Assembly: GCA_028284665.1 (NCBI GenBank)
Contig: JANQRG010000005.1
Location: 1 to 64,000 of the forward strand
DNA length: 64,000 nt
Source: Croceivirga sp.
GTDB taxonomy: Bacteria > Bacteroidota > Bacteroidia > Flavobacteriales > Flavobacteriaceae
Direction: 5' to 3'
Part shown: positions 26,042 through 35,422 of the stretch, piece by piece
Layout of the letters: each line of letters begins with the position of its first letter
Position numbering within the stretch: the first letter of the stretch is position 1
Notes under the pieces: generated by a model
What the model saw: the letters and a program-made list of their open reading frames with translations, nothing else
Told to the model about the DNA's origin: nothing
The model's database searches: none
Position numbers and translations under genes: made by a program

Positions 26042-26434
26042 TTATGAATTTTCCGAAATCAATGAAAGAATGTTCCCTGCCGGATCTTTAAACCAGGCAA
26101 TATGGGGTCCGGTGTTTTTATCCGGACTCCAGCAAATTCCCTTCTTATCGGTTTTCATAGGTTCCGGGTATTGCTCAAAGACAATCCCCTTACTGATCAG
26201 GCCATCTACGTGGTTTTCGATATCGTCAACTTCAAAATTAAGCACGGTAAATGTTGCGGGTTGGTGATTTTCCTTAGGGTAAATAATAAATGTGTTGCTA
26301 CCTCTTGCTTTGATCTCCAGAATACCCATTTCATTTTCTAGTACTTCCAGTCCTAAGGTTTCTGCATAAAAAGTTTTGGAAGCTTCAAGATCGTTAGTGG
26401 AAAAGCTATTAAATATGTTCGCGTTCATTAACAT
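26042..26434 (-). CDS. VOC-family (glyoxalase-fold) protein
   Basis: 130 residues of the vicinal-oxygen-chelate fold, with two babab modules: NIFNSFSTNDLEASKTFYAETLGLEV and TFTVLNFEVDDIENHVDGLISKG, ending HIAWFKDPAGNILSLI. The likely start is the third codon (MNANIF). Members are metal-dependent enzymes or binding proteins of very varied substrate; no specific reaction can be assigned. Last gene of a five-gene same-strand run, which ends at 26042. Confidence 0.85.
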   Translation of the reverse strand: MLMNANIFNSFSTNDLEASKTFYAETLGLEVLENEMGILEIKARGSNTFIIYPKENHQPATFTVLNFEVDDIENHVDGLISKGIVFEQYPEPMKTDKKGICWSPDKNTGPHIAWFKDPAGNILSLISENS

Positions 26435-26459
26435 GATGGCTTGTTTTTATGATTATTAC

Positions 26460-26849
26460 CTACATACTAGTTGGTTGAATGATGCTGTTTCTGTTTCCCT
26501 CAGTGTCCAAAAAAGCAACGTACAACCCAAAATTGGGGATCAACATAGGCTCCCCCAGAACCTCTCCGCCATGTTGGCTAATTTTCTTTATCGATTCCTC
26601 AATATTTTCGACACCAATTACTACCGAGGGATGTTGAGCCGGCCAATCCGGTTTTACAGGAAAAAAACCACCGTTGATGGCACCTGCCGGGCTGCCGGGT
26701 TTGGCATCCGTTTCCGCTGTCGTAGCTAGGATATAATTCCCAAAGTCCTTTCCCAAGGGGGTCAACTTCCAATGGAACACGGTATTGTAAAACGCTGCTA
26801 TTCGGTTAGCATCTTCATACGGAAGTTCAATAGGTACTACTGGATTCAT
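26460..26849 (-). CDS. VOC-family protein
   Basis: 129 residues with the VOC pattern: PIELPYEDANRIAAFYNTVFHWKLTPLG at the start and PSVVIGVENIEESIKKISQHGGEVLGEPMLIPNFGLYVAFLDTEGN at the end. The glycine-rich loop in the middle (AKPGSPAGAINGGFFPVKPD) is characteristic of small cytosolic homologues sometimes annotated as bleomycin-resistance-like. Function unassigned. Separated by 25 bp from the next VOC gene in the same operon. Confidence 0.85.
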   Translation of the reverse strand: MNPVVPIELPYEDANRIAAFYNTVFHWKLTPLGKDFGNYILATTAETDAKPGSPAGAINGGFFPVKPDWPAQHPSVVIGVENIEESIKKISQHGGEVLGEPMLIPNFGLYVAFLDTEGNRNSIIQPTSM

Positions 26850-26901
26850 GGCGGTATCCTTTAATTTTTTAATCTAAAGGTTTTTTGACTACAACGACAA
26901 A

Positions 26902-27345
26902 TTAGGATTCGCAGACTTCTTTGAAATAGTGCAGTGCTTTTGGCCAGGCCTCCATCATTTTTTCGAACATTTCATCCGTGATCATGATGATCTCTACTAA
27001 CGTCTGGTTTTCTCCGTGATCTTTAAAGTAATACTCTTCCCATGAACCAATCCACTTTCGCATGGCATCATCTGTGGGTTCAATTTCTTTGTTTTGAAGA
27101 TTTACCATTGCGATGTGCTTCATCTTTATCACATCATAAGGGCTCAATTCTTCGATAATCACTTTGGTTCCTCCATGGGTATGGTCAAAAAAGGAAATGT
27201 GCGCCCCTTCTTTCCATTCTCCTTCGATGGCCATTCCCGCTCCCCAGGCTTTCGCCCATTGGGGGTATACCGATTTATCGATCATCGTAGTAAAGACAAC
27301 ATCCTTAGGTTTGTTGATGATCGTAGAATAGGTCAAATTTTTCAT
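26902..27345 (-). CDS. SRPBCC-family (START/AHSA1-like) protein
   Basis: 147 residues from the third-codon-later Met at 27345 (MKNLTYSTIINKPKDVVFTTMIDKSVYPQW), the usual start of this fold. The helix-grip pattern ends EMFEKMMEAWPKALHYFKEVC. SRPBCC proteins bind small hydrophobic ligands or act in stress responses; no specific role can be read. Gene sits 23 bp upstream of the next gene in the run (27369 end). Confidence 0.83.
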   Translation of the reverse strand: MKNLTYSTIINKPKDVVFTTMIDKSVYPQWAKAWGAGMAIEGEWKEGAHISFFDHTHGGTKVIIEELSPYDVIKMKHIAMVNLQNKEIEPTDDAMRKWIGSWEEYYFKDHGENQTLVEIIMITDEMFEKMMEAWPKALHYFKEVCES

Positions 27346-27368
27346 AAGTATCAATTTCGGTTGCCCTT

Positions 27369-27788
27369 TTATTCCGGGTTATAATTCACCATCCATAGTA
27401 TCCCGAATTTATCGGTAAAACAGCCAAAATAATCGCCCCAGAACTGATCTTCCATGGGCATTTCGATTTTCCCGCCCTCGGAGAGTCCGTTGAACAGCCT
27501 ATCGGCTTCTGCTCTGGATTCGGGATGTAGGGAGATATAACTATTGTTGCCTGCATTGAATTTGTGTCCCGCAGCCGAGGGGATATCCGAAGCCATTAAA
27601 ATGGTATTGCTGCCGATGGGTAAGGAGATATGCATTGTGCGGTTTTTCTCGGCTTCAGGCAGTTTATCGGCATCAGGAGCATCACTCATTTTCATATGGG
27701 AGATGAATTCTCCTCCAAAAACGGATTGATAAAAACGGAGGGCCTCTTCCGCATTACCATCAAAATTGAGATACGGATTTACATTCAT
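27369..27788 (-). CDS. PhnB-like VOC-family protein
   Basis: 139 residues with the PhnB/3-demethylubiquinone-methyltransferase-like signature: NPYLNFDGNAEEALRFYQSVFGGEF at the start, then MHISLPIGSNTILMASDIP and FWGDYFGCFTDKFGILWMVNY at the end. This subfamily is common in Bacteroidota and often adjacent to SRPBCC genes. Function not assigned. 4 bp from the upstream gene. Confidence 0.87.
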   Translation of the reverse strand: MNVNPYLNFDGNAEEALRFYQSVFGGEFISHMKMSDAPDADKLPEAEKNRTMHISLPIGSNTILMASDIPSAAGHKFNAGNNSYISLHPESRAEADRLFNGLSEGGKIEMPMEDQFWGDYFGCFTDKFGILWMVNYNPE

Positions 27789-27792
27789 TGTA

Positions 27793-28491
27793 TTAGTTTT
27801 TTAAGTTCATATACTGTGCTTTATCTTGTTTGCTAAGTTTTTCCACGGCATAGCGCAGGGTAACTCTGGGCATGGTGGAAGCGTGTTTGTCTAAGAATGC
27901 TTTTAACTTTTTTTCATCCTTCTTTCCAGCTTCCCGCACCCAACTGCCTACCGCTTTATTGACGAGTTCTTCATCATCATTGATCAATAGTTCTGCAATA
28001 GCAAAGGTGTCGTCTACCTGCCCTTTCTTAATGAAAGCGTAAGTGCTTACGATGGCCGTTCTTCTTTCCCAAGGGTTTTCGCTCTTTGCAAGCGCATAAA
28101 GCAGGTCTCTGGGTTTGTCCATCAAATATTCGCCAATGATGTTGTACGCACCGCGATCTACGAAATCCCAATTATTCAGGCGATCATGACGGTTCAGATA
28201 CAGCTCAAACAGCTCTTTTTTTTGTTCTTGAGGGGTTTTTTTACCTTTTGCCTGATAGTCCATGATACTTACTGCCCCCATTCGAATTTCATAGTAATCA
28301 CTGTCTAACAATTTGTTGATTTCTCCCAGGGAAATATTGGAAAATTCTTTAGCGGTTTTAAAAACATCCCCAAATCTTACCCCGAGCGCCTTCGTTACCC
28401 CATCGTTGCCCTTAAAGAACTTGGCCACTTTGTGGAGTTCCTTTTCGTTTTTAAAGGTGGCCAGTTTTTCAATAAATTGATTGGCAGTCAT
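27793..28491 (-). CDS. DNA alkylation repair (AlkD-like HEAT-repeat) protein
   Basis: 232 residues of the AlkD fold: helical ALK/HEAT repeats without obvious cofactor sites. Signature stretch SDYYEIRMGAVSIMDYQAK followed by NWDFVDRGAYNIIGEYL, the part that in AlkD contacts DNA and carries the catalytic W and D. It would excise alkylated bases such as N3-/N7-alkylpurines. First gene of the five-gene minus-strand run; whether the neighbouring VOC/SRPBCC genes share a role in alkylation or electrophile stress is an inference from clustering only. Confidence 0.85.
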   Translation of the reverse strand: MTANQFIEKLATFKNEKELHKVAKFFKGNDGVTKALGVRFGDVFKTAKEFSNISLGEINKLLDSDYYEIRMGAVSIMDYQAKGKKTPQEQKKELFELYLNRHDRLNNWDFVDRGAYNIIGEYLMDKPRDLLYALAKSENPWERRTAIVSTYAFIKKGQVDDTFAIAELLINDDEELVNKAVGSWVREAGKKDEKKLKAFLDKHASTMPRVTLRYAVEKLSKQDKAQYMNLKN

Positions 28492-28852
28492 TGTAATACA
28501 GGATTCGTTTTTTGTAGGTGTTACCTACTTGGCGAAGGTGGGCCATTCATCACTAAAAAACTGGTTTAATTTTTCCAGATACTCGTATAGGGTTCGGTAC
28601 GCGTTGTTTTCATTTCGTTTATTGGTTTGTGGTTCAAAGGGTTATCTCAAAGATAAGGGACAAAACAGATAATGTAATATTACGATTCCGTCAATCTTAC
28701 GGGTTGATTGCGACATTGCATTTTCATATTTTTAGAAAGTAATAGTAGCGAGATTATTTAAAGACTCAGGTCTCTTTTTTTGCCGTCTGATCCAATTAGT
28801 TTTTTGCAATCTATGCCTATTATCTAAAGTCTTACATCTCATATCTAAAAAA
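28492..28852. other. 361-bp divergent intergenic region
   Basis: AT-rich region between the divergently read AlkD-like and GlxA-like genes. It must hold both promoters. I see no strong palindrome, direct repeat or small gene in it. Confidence 0.5.
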
Positions 28853-29824
28853 ATGAAGCACGTATCCCTATTAATTCCCAAGGGTCATATCAGCGTTGTT
28901 AACGTTGCCGGAACCCATCAAATGCTGTCCTGGGTAAATGAACTATATGCAGAAATGGGAAAAGAAGCCCTTTTTGATATTCAATTGGTGGGGTTAGATA
29001 AGGAAGCGGATAGTAAAGGGGGGCTCTTTGCGACAAAACCGGAGATCACCATCAATATGTTGCACAGTACTGATCTCATCATCATACCTGCCATTCATGA
29101 CGACTTTGAAGTGGCGTTGGAAAGGAATGCAACGTTCATACCCTGGTTGGTGCAACGGTATCAGGAGGGTGCAGAAATTGTAAGTCTATGTATCTCGTCC
29201 TTTTTCCTGGCTGCCACAGGTTTATTGGATGGTAAACCCTGTTCCACCCACTGGCAATTTGCCAATAGTTTTAAAGAACAATTTCCCAAAGCGATTCTGA
29301 CCGATGAACGGATCGTTACGGAAGCCGATGGCATATACACCAGTGGAGGTGCCTATGCTTTTACCAATTTGATCATCTACCTTATCGAAAAATATGCAGG
29401 ACGGGAAATAGCGGTGATGGCGGCCAAAGGGTTCATGATAGATATTGACCGTAGCAGTCAGTCGCCCTTTATGGTCTTCTCCGGTCAAAAGAACCATAAG
29501 GATGCCCTGGTATTGAAAGCCCAGGAGCATCTTGAGCAACACTACAAGGAAAAAATATCCGTAAGCGAGCTGTGTAAGGACATGGCATTAAGCCGAAGAA
29601 CCTTTGAACGGCGTTTCAAGAATGCCACCTCCAATACCGTTTTGGAATATCTGCAGCGTGTAAAGGTGGAGGTCGCCAAGAAAGAATTGGAAAAGGGGAG
29701 AAAGACCGTCCATGAGGTGATGTATGCGGTGGGATACAACGATCCGAAAGCCTTTCGGGAGGTGTTTCGAAAAGTGACTTCAATGTCACCAAGGGACTAT
29801 CAACAGAAGTATACTTCCTATTGA
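28853..29824 (+). CDS. GlxA-family regulator (DJ-1/PfpI + AraC HTH)
   Basis: 323 residues. Residues 1-190 form a DJ-1/PfpI-like domain with the nucleophile-elbow cysteine in SLCISSFFLAATGLLDGKPCSTHW. Residues 220-320 form the AraC double helix-turn-helix (ISVSELCKDMALSRRTFERRFKNATSNTVLEYLQRVKV, VHEVMYAVGYNDPKAFREVFRKVTSMSPRDYQQKY). GlxA-type regulators respond to amine or nitrogen compounds. It is divergent from the AlkD/SRPBCC/VOC run and may control it. Confidence 0.9.
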   Translation: MKHVSLLIPKGHISVVNVAGTHQMLSWVNELYAEMGKEALFDIQLVGLDKEADSKGGLFATKPEITINMLHSTDLIIIPAIHDDFEVALERNATFIPWLVQRYQEGAEIVSLCISSFFLAATGLLDGKPCSTHWQFANSFKEQFPKAILTDERIVTEADGIYTSGGAYAFTNLIIYLIEKYAGREIAVMAAKGFMIDIDRSSQSPFMVFSGQKNHKDALVLKAQEHLEQHYKEKISVSELCKDMALSRRTFERRFKNATSNTVLEYLQRVKVEVAKKELEKGRKTVHEVMYAVGYNDPKAFREVFRKVTSMSPRDYQQKYTSY

Positions 29825-29855
29825 AGGATCTGCGTATTCCCAATCCGTGCGATAG

Positions 29856-30926
29856 TTACCTGGGCGAACCAGGAGAAGCGTATAAAAAATCGGCAGCGGC
29901 TTCGCTCATTTTTCTAAAATCGTGGCCTACGTCGGGAATGATCTCCAATCTCCAGTTAAACTCTTTTTGAAGTGTTGCTGCGATTTTTTTTGACTCACTA
30001 TAAAAATGTTTTCCTCGAGCGAGGCGATGCAGCCCTTGTGCATCGAGTTCCGGGGTGTGTCTCAGATCGCCACGGGTTTCATTGGCATCGTCCTTTTCAC
30101 CCAAAAAAACAATAAGTTTTGAACTGAAATCCGTGTCATTTGCGGATTGCTTACTTCCTTCAAGTCCTACGGGAAAATCTTTTTCATCTGTAGGAACGGT
30201 ATACCAGCCGGAATTTGACGCCAGGATACGATTCGCCTTGTTGTCCGGGTTAAAGATGGCGAAACGATGTAAAACCTGACCGCCGGCAGAATGGCCAAAC
30301 AGGTCATAGAATTGGGCTTGTAGTTGGAGTTTGTTTTTAACAAGATCAAAAATTCGGTCAAAATCATGAAAGAGCCAGCTTTTCGGATCATTGTTAATTG
30401 TAAAACCGGTCATGGCTGTCCTTTCCGGATTGAATTTTACATCAGCAATCATACCCGCCAGATTGTAACTCCAGAATTCAGGATAGTGTTTCTCTGAATA
30501 CTCCGGAGATAGCACAAGCACGCCATAGTGTTCGGCCTTTTCAATCCAGGCATCCCGGTAATCATTTCCATTTCGCCCTGATCCCGGGATGACAAGGACT
30601 ACCGGCGAGGTGACCGAGAAATTCTTTGGTTTATAGTAGTGAATACGTATTGTCTTTTCCTTTCTAAATCCCCCATCAATTACGAATAAACCGCTGCCTG
30701 TTTCCAGTACAACTTCATTTAGCGTTAACCCAGGCGCTGTTGGCAATTTCTGCTGTGGGATTAAAGTCATCTTACAATGGGGGCATTTTCCAGGCCCTTT
30801 AAAAAGAATCGTATCACAGGACAAATTGCAGGGGGGACATACATACGAAGTGGTATCAACTTTTTTGCTTTGAGAGCAACTTAGCTGAAAAACAACAAAG
30901 AAGAGCAATACGGATTTACGGACCAT
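29856..30926 (-). CDS. Lipoprotein: metal-binding zinc-ribbon plus alpha/beta hydrolase
   Basis: 356 residues. Lipoprotein signal (VLLFFVVFQLSC) followed by a four-cysteine segment YVCPPCNLSCDTILFKGPGKCPHC (about 28-51), which looks like the heavy-metal-binding domain found next to metal resistance genes. From about residue 60 there is an alpha/beta hydrolase with oxyanion/lid region PVVLVIPGSGRNGNDY, nucleophile FGHSAGGQVLHRF, acid in LGEKDDANETRG and catalytic His in PDVGHDF. It is thus a membrane-tethered esterase or peptidase-like enzyme with an added metal-binding module, an unusual pairing. Substrate unknown. Single gene, transcribed towards the GlxA gene. Confidence 0.8.
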   Translation of the reverse strand: MVRKSVLLFFVVFQLSCSQSKKVDTTSYVCPPCNLSCDTILFKGPGKCPHCKMTLIPQQKLPTAPGLTLNEVVLETGSGLFVIDGGFRKEKTIRIHYYKPKNFSVTSPVVLVIPGSGRNGNDYRDAWIEKAEHYGVLVLSPEYSEKHYPEFWSYNLAGMIADVKFNPERTAMTGFTINNDPKSWLFHDFDRIFDLVKNKLQLQAQFYDLFGHSAGGQVLHRFAIFNPDNKANRILASNSGWYTVPTDEKDFPVGLEGSKQSANDTDFSSKLIVFLGEKDDANETRGDLRHTPELDAQGLHRLARGKHFYSESKKIAATLQKEFNWRLEIIPDVGHDFRKMSEAAADFLYASPGSPR

Positions 30927-31090
30927 AGCGGTTTTGTTTTTATGATCGTAAAACTAATGGGTGACACTTCTTTGCAAAAGGACATTCTTACGCAGCATTG
31001 GGACCTGTTTGGAAATCCCCGGACTATCTAAGTAATGGTCCTGTTGGGTCGTTGATCCCAGCCCTATTGGGGGTAATTTCTCAGGCGCTA

Positions 31091-31849
31091 CTAGCTATAG
31101 ATAAGGGTATTGTTTGCAATGTTTTGGCCCCTGGCATGATACAATTTGTGATTTGGATTGTTCATCTTATCAAACTTCATGTCCAATGAAAAATACCGCA
31201 TCGTATAACCACACCTTCTGCTTTCAGAAGTATTGGCGTTGGCACCGTGTATGATTCGAGCGTCGTGAAGGGAGTACTGTCCTTTTTCGAGCTCAAACCA
31301 GACCACATCATTCAAATCAAAAGTTCCTTTCTTAATTTCAGTTTTGAAAGTACTGTTCTCAGGATCTTCCACCGCTTCGTATTCCGAAAATCCATGGGTA
31401 TGGGTACCTGGAACCACACCCATACATCCATTGGCCTTGTTGGAGTTGTCTATAGCCAACCAAATAGTAACGATTTTGTCAAGGCTGTCAAACTTTCCTT
31501 TCCAATACGCACTGTCTTCATGCCACGGCGTGCGTCTCCCCTTACCCGCTTCTTTGGATATAAAATGGCTGCTGAAAAGTCCGATATTCGGTCCGACCAG
31601 GCTTTCAACTACAGCCAAGACCTCAGGGGCAAGCAAAAAATCGAGGAGTCGTTTATCATGAAAATGAGGGGTATCTAACTCGTCTGACAATTTTGCGCCT
31701 TTGTTTTCCAAATGCGCTTCAAATATTTTGGTCAACGCCTCTTGTTTGCTTATTGAGAAAAGCGGTTTCCGGGGTAGTAGGTATCCTTTTTCCCGGTAGA
31801 ACGTTATCTGATCTATTGTCAATCCAGTTGTTGCATTGGTTACTGCCAT
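31091..31849 (-). CDS. Phytanoyl-CoA dioxygenase-family protein
   Basis: About 252 residues from MAVTNATTGLT (codon 31849); the ATG at 31879 lies 10 residues upstream. Fe(II)/2-oxoglutarate oxygenase with the facial triad visible: HED in TPWHEDSAYWKG and the distal histidine in ARIIHGANANTSESRRCGYTMRYF, whose arginine binds 2-oxoglutarate. Members hydroxylate lipids, amino acids or secondary metabolites. It is divergent from the sugar/cation symporter gene 133 bp away. Substrate unknown. Confidence 0.88.
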   Translation of the reverse strand: MAVTNATTGLTIDQITFYREKGYLLPRKPLFSISKQEALTKIFEAHLENKGAKLSDELDTPHFHDKRLLDFLLAPEVLAVVESLVGPNIGLFSSHFISKEAGKGRRTPWHEDSAYWKGKFDSLDKIVTIWLAIDNSNKANGCMGVVPGTHTHGFSEYEAVEDPENSTFKTEIKKGTFDLNDVVWFELEKGQYSLHDARIIHGANANTSESRRCGYTMRYFSLDMKFDKMNNPNHKLYHARGQNIANNTLIYS

Positions 31850-32012
31850 AATCGTAGTGGTGAAATTCCTTTGGAACAAAATTCACACATAATTCAATTA
31901 AAAAATTGATGCATACTGTTGAATTTTAGTAGTATTTTGAAAAAACTGCCGATTTATGAATAATAATAGCCATATTCATCAAAATTATATTCAAAATAGT
32001 ACATAATGTAAT

Positions 32013-33413
32013 ATGGAAAGCAATGTAAGAATTGGGTTAAAGGAAAAAATGGCCTATGGGGCTGGGGACTTTGCCTCCTCAATGTTCTGGAAACTCTTTT
32101 CCATGTTTCTCCTTTTTTTCTACACTGATATTTTTGCCATTTCTGCAGCCACAGTAGGTACTATGTTTTTGGTGACTCGTATTTGGGATGCTGCTAACGA
32201 TCCGATTATGGGGATTATTTGCGACCGCACCCAAACACGATGGGGAAAGTTCAGGCCCTACTTGCTGTATCTGGCAATTCCATTCGCCATTATTGGTATT
32301 TTGACGTTTGCTACCCCGGATCTATCGAGTACGGGGAAGGTAGTGTATGCCTATGTTACTTATTCCTTAATGATGATGGTATATACCAGTGTGAATGTGC
32401 CCTATGCGTCTTTGATGGCCGTTATGACCAGTAATGTTAGCGAACGGACTTCTTTGGCTTCATGGCGGTTGATCGGTGCATTTTCGGGAGGTTTATTTGT
32501 TACCGCAACGGCAAATTACCTCGTGGAGTTTTTCGGAAGCAATGATTTTGGTGATATAGACTATGGAAGGGGATATCAATCGGCCATTATCGTTTTCGGC
32601 ACCTTAGCCGCCGCGCTGTTCATACTGACTTTTTTGGGCACTAAAGAACGGCTGGAACCCCCCAAAGAGAAGAAAAATTCTCTAAAAGAGGATGTGAGGA
32701 ACCTTTTAAAAAATGGGCCGTGGTTCATTCTTTTAGGGGCTGCCATTTTCAATAATATTTTCAATACGCTTCGTGACGGTACCACGCTCTATTATTTTAA
32801 GTATTTCATTGAAGGCCAAACCTTAGCTTTCTTTGGTAAGGAGTATCAATTTTCACATGGGGAATTGGCCTCTGCTTATCTTTCGATATGGGTGGGAACC
32901 AATATTATCGGAGTGGTGCTTGCCAAGCCCCTGGCCTACAGAATAGGTAAGAAAAAGGCGTTCTTTTACGCCATTTTGATAGCCTCATTGCTGAGTATTA
33001 TTTTCTACTTTTTAGAACCAAATCAACTTATCGCCATTTTTGGACTCAATGTGCTTATAGGAATTTCTGCCGGGGTTGTTATGCCCTTGTTATGGGCGAT
33101 GTACGCCGATATTGCGGACTATTCCGAGTGGAAAAACGGGAGGAGGTCAACGGGATTGATTTTTTCTTCTTCTTCCATGTCCCAAAAGTTTGGATGGACC
33201 ATAGGAGGGGCTCTTACAGGATGGATATTATCCTACCTGGGGTTTGAAGCCAATGTGGAACAAACGGAATCTGCAGTTTGGGGGATTCGTTTAATGATAA
33301 GCATTTTAGCAGGTGTTGCCGGGATCATTGCGGCCATTTTTGTAGGCCTTTATACCCTCGATGAATCCCGAATGAAAAGTATTCAACATGATTTAAGAAA
33401 GATGAGAAAGTAG
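32013..33413 (+). CDS. GPH-family (MelB-like) sugar:cation symporter, MFS
   Basis: 466 residues with twelve predicted helices. N-terminal signature of the glycoside/pentoside/hexuronide:cation symporter group: YGAGDFASSMFWKLFSMFLLFFYTD and RIWDAANDPIMGIICDRTQTRWGKFRPYLLY, the cation-site region of MelB-like carriers. Later signature WALYADIADYSEWKNGRRSTGL-type MYADIADYSEWKNGRRSTG is present. It imports a sugar or glycoside with Na+ or H+. The AraC-type gene begins 9-48 bp after it and probably senses the same sugar. Confidence 0.93.
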   Translation: MESNVRIGLKEKMAYGAGDFASSMFWKLFSMFLLFFYTDIFAISAATVGTMFLVTRIWDAANDPIMGIICDRTQTRWGKFRPYLLYLAIPFAIIGILTFATPDLSSTGKVVYAYVTYSLMMMVYTSVNVPYASLMAVMTSNVSERTSLASWRLIGAFSGGLFVTATANYLVEFFGSNDFGDIDYGRGYQSAIIVFGTLAAALFILTFLGTKERLEPPKEKKNSLKEDVRNLLKNGPWFILLGAAIFNNIFNTLRDGTTLYYFKYFIEGQTLAFFGKEYQFSHGELASAYLSIWVGTNIIGVVLAKPLAYRIGKKKAFFYAILIASLLSIIFYFLEPNQLIAIFGLNVLIGISAGVVMPLLWAMYADIADYSEWKNGRRSTGLIFSSSSMSQKFGWTIGGALTGWILSYLGFEANVEQTESAVWGIRLMISILAGVAGIIAAIFVGLYTLDESRMKSIQHDLRKMRK

Positions 33414-33461
33414 TACTTCCTTTTGAAACAAGACGGAAAATACTACAAAATTAATTTTGGT

Positions 33462-34337
33462 ATGAAAATAATAAGAGAGCATATTACCCTGACTGAAACG
33501 GAGTTATTCGTGGTAAGTGTTTTTGAAGGCGCGGAGATTGATTTAAGTTATCCCTTCCACCAGCACGAGCGCGCTTATGAACTGACGTTCACTTTGGGAC
33601 TTACCGGAACACGAATGGTTGGGGATAATACCTCACAATTCTCAGGAGAAGATGTGGTGCTTATTGCCCCCGGTATACCTCATAGTTGGCAAGATCACGG
33701 CATTCAGAATGCTGACAATGGGAAAATCGTGGTGATACAGTTTCTCAATACTATGGTTTCAGAAGCTATATTGAAGTCTTCGGGATTGGGCAATGTGAAC
33801 CAGGCTTTAAAAAGTGCATCGTATGGTCTGGAACTCAAAGACCCCGAGAAGAAAAAGGCGCTTGGTTGGATGGCTGAGCTAGATCATAAAAGTGCTTTTG
33901 ACATCTTTATTTTCATTTTGAAAGTATTAGATCTCTTCGGAAGCAATGATGCTTCGGAAAAACTATGTAGTCATGGCTATGTGCCTTCGGTAAATAAAAA
34001 TAGCTCCAGGCGCATGGAGGTGGTATTACAGTACATTCAGGCAAATTATTCCAGAAAGCTTTTGGTGACTGAAGTCGCTGAAAAAGTGTACATGTCACCT
34101 TCAGCTTTCAGCCACTATTTCAAAAAACATACGTTGAAGAGCTTTGCGAACTACCTGATGGAAATGCGCTTGGGAAAAGCAGCGCAATTATTGCAACATA
34201 CCGAATTGTCAGTGAGTGAGGTATCCCTACAAAGTGGGTTTCAAAACGTATCTCACTTTAATCGTTGTTTCAACAAGTACTACCAAACTACACCCTTAAA
34301 ATTTAGGAAACGATCCTTTCAGCACACTTTGGTGTGA
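33462..34337 (+). CDS. AraC-family regulator with cupin sensor
   Basis: About 291 residues from the ATG at 33462; a TTG at 33423 in the same frame would add 13 residues. The N-terminal half is a cupin-like arm (LSYPFHQHERAYELTFTLGLTG, DVVLIAPGIPHSWQDHG). The C-terminal double helix-turn-helix is RKLLVTEVAEKVYMSPSAFSHYFKKHTLKSFANYLMEMRLGKAAQLL, then VSEVSLQSGFQNVSHFNRCFNKYYQTTPLKFRKR. Cupin-AraC proteins of this type sense sugars or uronates. Close linkage to the symporter suggests control of sugar uptake. Confidence 0.9.
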   Translation: MKIIREHITLTETELFVVSVFEGAEIDLSYPFHQHERAYELTFTLGLTGTRMVGDNTSQFSGEDVVLIAPGIPHSWQDHGIQNADNGKIVVIQFLNTMVSEAILKSSGLGNVNQALKSASYGLELKDPEKKKALGWMAELDHKSAFDIFIFILKVLDLFGSNDASEKLCSHGYVPSVNKNSSRRMEVVLQYIQANYSRKLLVTEVAEKVYMSPSAFSHYFKKHTLKSFANYLMEMRLGKAAQLLQHTELSVSEVSLQSGFQNVSHFNRCFNKYYQTTPLKFRKRSFQHTLV

Positions 34338-34467
34338 TAATAGAGTCCAGACGTATACATCTGTTCCATTTGGAAATCATAGATGTGGTATCATTTTACA
34401 GCAAGAATCACATTGAAATGGCTCCGACATAAATCGAAAACTATGATATGATCTTAGACGTATTGAC

Positions 34468-35400
34468 TCATTCGTTTACACTTGGCTTGTTTTCCGGATT
34501 CATTTGGTCCAAAAAACGTATGGTATTTGATTTCACTTGTTCCCCTTCTTTACCCCACCAGACAAAATGTCCCCCGGCCTTTACGTATTCCATAGTAAGG
34601 TTGGGAATCATTTTTTCCAATCGTTTGGGATGCTCCATCCCAACATCAATATCAACCGTGGAATGAACCGCGTAGGTAGGGCACTTAATTATCGACCAAT
34701 CGGTATGCTCAAGCTGCTGTGCCTTCCTTACTTCATCCAGCATTCCCTCGTAAAAGGCGTCCATTGGGGTCATGGAATCAATAAATAGCATAAAGGCCCT
34801 TTTGCTTTCCGGAGCATTCAACACTTCCCTCGCTATTGTGTTTTTTTCTTTTCGTGTTAAATCTGCTTCTGTTTTTAAGAAGGCCTTGATGGTCGTTTTA
34901 GGGAAGTATTTAGCGGATGCCTTTAATAGCTTGGAAATCCACTTTTTACCCTTTTTGCTTAGTACCAGCTTACCAAGAAAGGAATTAGCAGATGCTGTAT
35001 TGACCTCATACTTACCCGTAATTGCACTCCATAGTACCAGAGATCTTGTGGGGTATTTTGAGGCGTAATACAAAGCCGAAAGGCCACCCATGGATATTCC
35101 AAAAACATTGATCTTGCCTTTAACGTTAAGTGACTTCACCACCGCATAGTAAATGTCCGCGTGTTCAGCGATACTATTTGCCGTATTCAATGGGAGATCA
35201 TAGTACCCGGGACGGTTTATGGATAGTATACGATAGCCCGCATTAAACATCCATTCAAAAGCCAGGGCTGCTTTAAAGCTGGTGCCACCTCCGGTGGAGA
35301 ATAGAATAATCTCACCCTTAAGAGGCCCTACATCCAGGTACTGCACAGGGCCATAAGCTGTTTGAACGGATTTATATGCAATATTGGTTGTTGTCTCCAA
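34468..35400 (-). CDS. Alpha/beta hydrolase
   Basis: 310 residues with a complete hydrolase triad: oxyanion-hole region EIILFSTGGGTSFKAALAF, nucleophile in NVFGISMGGLSALYYAS, acid in YAVHSTVDIDVGMEHPK and histidine in KAGGHFVWWG. A lid of about 60 residues separates the nucleophile from the acid. Cytoplasmic-looking. Substrate not evident. Second gene of a two-gene operon, 22 bp behind the saccharopine-dehydrogenase-like gene. Confidence 0.87.
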   Translation of the reverse strand: METTTNIAYKSVQTAYGPVQYLDVGPLKGEIILFSTGGGTSFKAALAFEWMFNAGYRILSINRPGYYDLPLNTANSIAEHADIYYAVVKSLNVKGKINVFGISMGGLSALYYASKYPTRSLVLWSAITGKYEVNTASANSFLGKLVLSKKGKKWISKLLKASAKYFPKTTIKAFLKTEADLTRKEKNTIAREVLNAPESKRAFMLFIDSMTPMDAFYEGMLDEVRKAQQLEHTDWSIIKCPTYAVHSTVDIDVGMEHPKRLEKMIPNLTMEYVKAGGHFVWWGKEGEQVKSNTIRFLDQMNPENKPSVNE

Positions 35401-35422
35401 GAGCGGTTGTATTATTTAAAAA

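Noticed and set aside
33423-33461. TTG start for the AraC regulator
   Set aside because: It is possible, but the ATG at 33462 gives the usual cupin start; the extra residues have no counterpart.
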